Shown one piece after another: positions 33,287 through 36,156 of a stretch of DNA of 36,156 nt. Location: the NCBI GenBank assembly GCA_964235605.1, contig CAXSCR010000047.1, positions 1 through 36,156 of the forward strand. Direction: 5' to 3'. A program made the position numbers and the translations under genes. Source of the DNA: DATCRE01 sp964235605 (GTDB lineage: Bacteria; Bacteroidota; Bacteroidia; Cytophagales; Cyclobacteriaceae). The first letter of the stretch is position 1. Every line of letters begins with the position of its first letter. The notes under the pieces are model-generated. The model ran no database searches. It saw nothing but the letters and a program-made list of their open reading frames with translations, and was not told the DNA's origin.

Positions 33287-33742
33287 TCTACCATGTCAGA
33301 ACTAATACCTATATATGAGTTAACTATTCGCTCAGGGATAATAAAAATGTTTTTTTTGATGTAATATTTTTCATGTTGTCGTATGTTATTATTGCAGATG
33401 TGTTGGTATAACACAATTATATATTTCATATATTCATTGTTGGTTTATTAGGAAGGTATTACAACGGTAGATATCTGTAATCAACAACTATTATAAAGCA
33501 ATAAAGTCGCTTGTAATAATTTGGCGATTGAAATTCACAATTCATTATTGAAATTTATAATTCACCTTTCGTAATGATGCAGGTTAAAGAGAATCAATTC
33601 TCATTTCTGGAATATAGTTAAAATCACCGCAAATGAGTTCTTACATTTTATATATCAAAATGCTGTCAATCAGTTTGTTAAATATAGGTCGCTTAACTGG
33701 TATATACTTTGTCATTTTAAGAGCAACCAAAACCACCAGCTA
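33287..33742. other. Intergenic region before porP/sprF-like gene with a 20-bp period tandem repeat
   Basis: TTGAAATTCACAATTCA (33528-33544) is repeated with two changes at 33548-33564, a period of 20 bp. A TTTG at 33674-33677 and TATATACTTTG at 33701-33711, about 30 bp before the gene, resemble a promoter but do not fit TAnnTTTG exactly. No other gene is supported. Confidence 0.45.
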
Positions 33743-34678
33743 ATGCAATCCTTACTTAAAATCGTTATACTAGTGCTTATTTGCTTTCTGAGTTTCACCA
33801 CTTCTTATTCGCAGCAGCAGCCGATCTTTACACAATATATGTTTAACGGACTAGTTATTAATCCTGCCTACACAGGCAGCCAAGGATCATTGACTGCAAC
33901 TGCTTCGGTACGCAGGCAATGGGCTGGATTAAAAGGTGCGCCGCAAACAGAAGTCTTCTCAGCGCATTCACCTATCAAATTTTCACGTTCTTCTGCTGGT
34001 GTAGTTGCTATACATGATAAAGTTGGTGTAACAAACCAATCAACAATATATGGTGCTTTCGCTTATAGAATACCCGTTTCAGCTACAGCAAACATTGCGG
34101 TTGGTGTTCAAGCAGGCGCCATGTTTTATCGTGCTAATTACTCCCAATTAGATATTGTTGGCCAAACTGCCGATCAAAAAGATAATTCATTTACAAAAGA
34201 TCAAAGCAGGGTGATGCCCAATTTAGGAATGGGAGTATACTTTTATAGCAAGAGAACCTATATTGGTTTATCACTTCCTACCATTGTTGATAATCAATGG
34301 AAATCCAATGATCCAGCAAATCAAGCTAAACAAGAGCGACATTACTTCTTGAGTGCTGGTCATGTTTTTGATTTGAGACCCAACCTAAAATTCAAACCGA
34401 ATTTTCTTATTAAATGGGTTGAAGACGCCACTTATCAATATGACTTTAACGCTAACTTTTTAATTCATGACGTTCTTTGGCTAGGTGCTTCTTACCGCAT
34501 GAACGATTCTGTTGATGCTATAATTGAATGGAACGTTAACAAGCAATTTAGCTTTGGCTATTCATATGGTTATCCGATAAACTCTTTATCAGCTGTACAA
34601 TCAGGTACACATGAAATAGTTCTTAACTTCAGAATAAAACAAAAGAAGAACGTTGTGCTATCACCGCGGTTTTTCTAA
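33743..34678 (+). CDS. PorP/SprF family type IX secretion outer-membrane protein
   Basis: This 311-residue protein has a signal peptide (about 1-24, ending SYSQ) and the family start QQPIFTQYMFNGLVINPAYTGSQG. It continues with beta-rich segments (VRRQWAGLKGAPQTEVFSAHSPI, YGAFAYRIPVS, VGVQAGAMFY, FSFGYSYGYPI), closing with the outer-membrane strand HEIVLNFRI. The PorP/SprF family contributes to the type IX secretion machinery of Bacteroidota and sits in or near the outer membrane. Many paralogues exist per genome, often next to T9SS cargo genes, so this copy could serve a specific substrate. The large T9SS cargo proteins at 13346-22723 are in the same window but not adjacent. The stop codon (34676-34678) is retained at an IS insertion. 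Confidence 0.9.
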   Translation: MQSLLKIVILVLICFLSFTTSYSQQQPIFTQYMFNGLVINPAYTGSQGSLTATASVRRQWAGLKGAPQTEVFSAHSPIKFSRSSAGVVAIHDKVGVTNQSTIYGAFAYRIPVSATANIAVGVQAGAMFYRANYSQLDIVGQTADQKDNSFTKDQSRVMPNLGMGVYFYSKRTYIGLSLPTIVDNQWKSNDPANQAKQERHYFLSAGHVFDLRPNLKFKPNFLIKWVEDATYQYDFNANFLIHDVLWLGASYRMNDSVDAIIEWNVNKQFSFGYSYGYPINSLSAVQSGTHEIVLNFRIKQKKNVVLSPRFF

Positions 34679-34762
34679 AGGGTACCTCTAAAAACTCATA
34701 ATTGAATAAATTATATTTCTGATTATGCTCAAAAACTAAAATTAAAAATTGGATCTTTAGGG

Positions 34763-34945
34763 ATGAAGAATAAAAATGAACGTGGGTTTTTTGAGGAGCA
34801 ATTTCGGTTGGAAAAATTAACACATCAAAATGATCCCTTAGTAAAGTTGCTTCAGGAAATTAATTGGGAGCAATTTAGAATTATCCTTACCAGTGCATTT
34901 GAGAAAGGCGAAAAGGGAATCGGAGGCAGACCAGCCTTTGGGTAA
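34763..34945 (+). CDS. IS5-family transposase, N-terminal frame
   Basis: This 60-residue frame encodes the start of an IS5-type transposase (MKNKNERGFFEEQFRLEKL to GGRPAFG). The TAA overlaps the ATG of the second frame (TAATG). In intact relatives the GRP..D.V segment continues directly into MMFKIIVLQRYYNL. Here that needs one more base, for example in the GGG run at 34940-34942, so the split looks like a deletion. No slippery heptamer for a programmed shift is visible. Translational coupling through TAATG is possible but would not make one joined protein. Confidence 0.85.
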   Translation: MKNKNERGFFEEQFRLEKLTHQNDPLVKLLQEINWEQFRIILTSAFEKGEKGIGGRPAFG

Positions 34946-35808
34946 TGATGTTCAAAATTATAGTACTTCAGCGATACTATAATCTTTCCGATGAACAGAT
35001 GCAATATCAACTTCTTGACCGTCTTAGTTTCATGCGTTTTTTGGGATTAACACTTTCAGATTGCGTGCCGGATGAGAAAACCATTTGGCTTTTTCGTGAG
35101 AACCTCATAACTCACAAATTGATTGATAAGTTATTTTCCAAATTTTTAAAGAGTCTTGAAAAGGCAAATTTAGTAGGCAAGGAAGGACGCCTGGTTGATG
35201 CCAGTTTTATTGAAGTTCCCCGTCAGCGCAATAGCCGTGAAGAGAATCAAAAAATAAAAGATGGTATTGCTCCTGAAGATTGGGAAGCTAACCCTAATAA
35301 GATGTCACAGAAGGATTTAGATGCCCGCTGGACCAAGAAAAACAATGATACTTTCTACGGTTATAAAGACCATGTAAAAGTGGATAAAAAAAGCAAATTG
35401 ATCCTTAGCTATGAGGTGACCGATGCATCAGTGCATGATTCGCAGCCTTTGGAAGATTTACTAGACAAGAAGGATAAGGATCAGCCCATATATGCCGATA
35501 GTGCTTACACGGGAGAAGCACAAGAGAAGGTGATTAAGAAAGCAGGCATGATAAATCGGGTACATGCCAAAGGGTATAAAAACAGGCCCCTGACAAAAAA
35601 GCAAATAAAATCAAATCATAAAAAATCTAAATTTCGTGCAAGGGTCGAGCATGTTTTTGGCTTTATGGAAATAAGCATGAAAAAGATGTTTATACAATCA
35701 ATTGGAAAAACAAGAGCCGAAGGCATTATTGGATTGATGAATCTGACTTACAATTTTTTTCGTTCAATTCAAATCAGGAGCCTTCGCGGGATACGTGTGT
35801 CCATCTGA
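34945..35808 (+). CDS. IS5-family transposase, C-terminal frame with DDE triad
   Basis: This 287-residue frame begins MMFKIIVLQRYYNLSDEQMQYQL and carries the catalytic triad: LVDASF (Asp85), YADSAYTG (Asp185) and RARVEHVFGF (Glu235). The N-terminal part matches the helical InsH-type domain, with DRLSFMRFLGL and VPDEKTIWLFRENL. The typical KFRARVEHVFG and GLMNLTYNFFR closing segments are present. The enzyme would cut and paste the element at TAAA-like sites. On its own it lacks the N-terminal 60 residues encoded by the preceding frame, so activity is doubtful unless expression couples the two. Confidence 0.9.
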   Translation: MMFKIIVLQRYYNLSDEQMQYQLLDRLSFMRFLGLTLSDCVPDEKTIWLFRENLITHKLIDKLFSKFLKSLEKANLVGKEGRLVDASFIEVPRQRNSREENQKIKDGIAPEDWEANPNKMSQKDLDARWTKKNNDTFYGYKDHVKVDKKSKLILSYEVTDASVHDSQPLEDLLDKKDKDQPIYADSAYTGEAQEKVIKKAGMINRVHAKGYKNRPLTKKQIKSNHKKSKFRARVEHVFGFMEISMKKMFIQSIGKTRAEGIIGLMNLTYNFFRSIQIRSLRGIRVSI

Positions 35809-35943
35809 AAAAATATGGCCCTATAAATGATAAAAGATACCATCAGACACCAACAAATGAAAAATTATCACAAACGAAAGTTTACCATAGTTAATATATT
35901 ATTTAAATTTTTTTAAAATTTGAGTTTTTAGAGGTACCCTAAA

Positions 35944-36156
35944 ATTAAATTCTTGATGATTTGTTATTAATTATAGGATCATAGTAAAGATCATGGCCAT
36001 TCATTTAAGTTATGCTCCCAAGCCGTAGGTTAGTGACATGGTGAAACTTATAAAAGGAAGAAGTGCCCGTTTGTTGTTGGCTGATTTTTCAGAATATTTC
36101 GTAAACATTATACATCATTTCTCTCATAATGGGAATTGCCATTAGCATAACGGGAT
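35944..36156. other. Right end of the window
   Basis: About 210 bp with no supported gene. A minus-strand frame ending PIMREMMYNVYEIF could be the tail of a gene beyond the window, but it is too short to judge. Confidence 0.3.

Larger units (their letters stand above)
34680..35939 (+). mobile_element. IS5-family insertion sequence (1260 bp)
   Basis: The perfect terminal inverted repeat is GGGTACCTCTAAAAACTCA at 34680-34698, matched by its complement at 35921-35939. TAAA directly repeats at 34676-34679 and 35940-35943, which is the expected 4-bp target duplication. The element carries a transposase split into two overlapping frames. Left repeat and duplication abut the porP/sprF stop codon. 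Confidence 0.93.

Noticed and set aside
34930..34950. Programmed -1 frameshift in the transposase
   Set aside because: No slippery heptamer in the zero frame at the boundary (it reads GCC TTT GGG TAA).
1..36156. CRISPR arrays or riboswitches
   Set aside because: No regularly spaced repeats with unique spacers and no recognisable riboswitch consensus were seen on either strand. The tandem repeat at 33528 has only two copies.

Overview
The window looks like chromosomal DNA of a low-GC member of the Bacteroidota, most likely of the Cytophagales group. Several proteins end in a type IX secretion (T9SS) type A sorting domain. A PorP/SprF-type T9SS outer-membrane protein is encoded near the right end. 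Promoters with the Bacteroidota -7 box TAnnTTTG can be recognised before some genes, and an ECF sigma factor is coupled to an RskA-type anti-sigma factor. Genus and species cannot be fixed from the sequence alone.

Layout, left to right. (1) 1-1460: a LytTR-type response regulator and its LytS-like histidine kinase, both broken (an in-frame TGA and a frameshift). (2) 1958-6912: an ECF sigma/anti-sigma pair, two exported ferritin-like proteins with Tat-type signals, then tatA and tatC. This reads as a self-contained stress and export module carrying its own translocase. A 152-bp element with 16-bp terminal inverted repeats lies inside it. (3) 6998-11660: small genes (a membrane protein, a DUF2158-like protein, a DoxX-like protein, an orphan secreted protein, a damaged DUF1801 gene) in a zone full of dispersed repeats, large hairpins and a fragment of a duplicated signal-peptide region. 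(4) 11671-13041: a MATE efflux pump. (5) 13346-22723: secreted degradative enzymes, namely a GH44 endoglucanase/xyloglucanase with carbohydrate-binding domains, a small secreted protein, an M4 thermolysin-like protease with a beta-propeller-like region, and an HEVAH metalloprotease with tandem discoidin-like domains. All three large enzymes end in a T9SS-type sorting domain and are probably secreted or surface-anchored through that machinery. (6) 23057-32804: an APP1-like phosphatase, a two-gene unit (coiled-coil membrane protein plus von Willebrand A-like lipoprotein), an ABC-F ATPase, a DUF2541-like secreted protein, PgeF, a zinc-ribbon protein, and an orphan ABC ATPase with a TOBE-like tail. 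(7) 32841-36156: a tRNA-like remnant, a frameshifted small secreted protein gene, the PorP/SprF gene, and an IS5-family insertion sequence that landed exactly on the porP/sprF stop codon and preserved it.

Two features cross the whole window. The first is a family of interspersed intergenic repeats: a 48-bp block, a block around GCGCGGAATT, and long near-perfect hairpins followed by ATGCGCGC. The second is a series of single-base indels in short homopolymers that break six reading frames while the long enzyme genes stay intact. The second could be genuine decay of accessory genes or assembly error, and raw reads would decide. The most system-like unknown is the vWA lipoprotein/coiled-coil membrane pair at 24876-26910.
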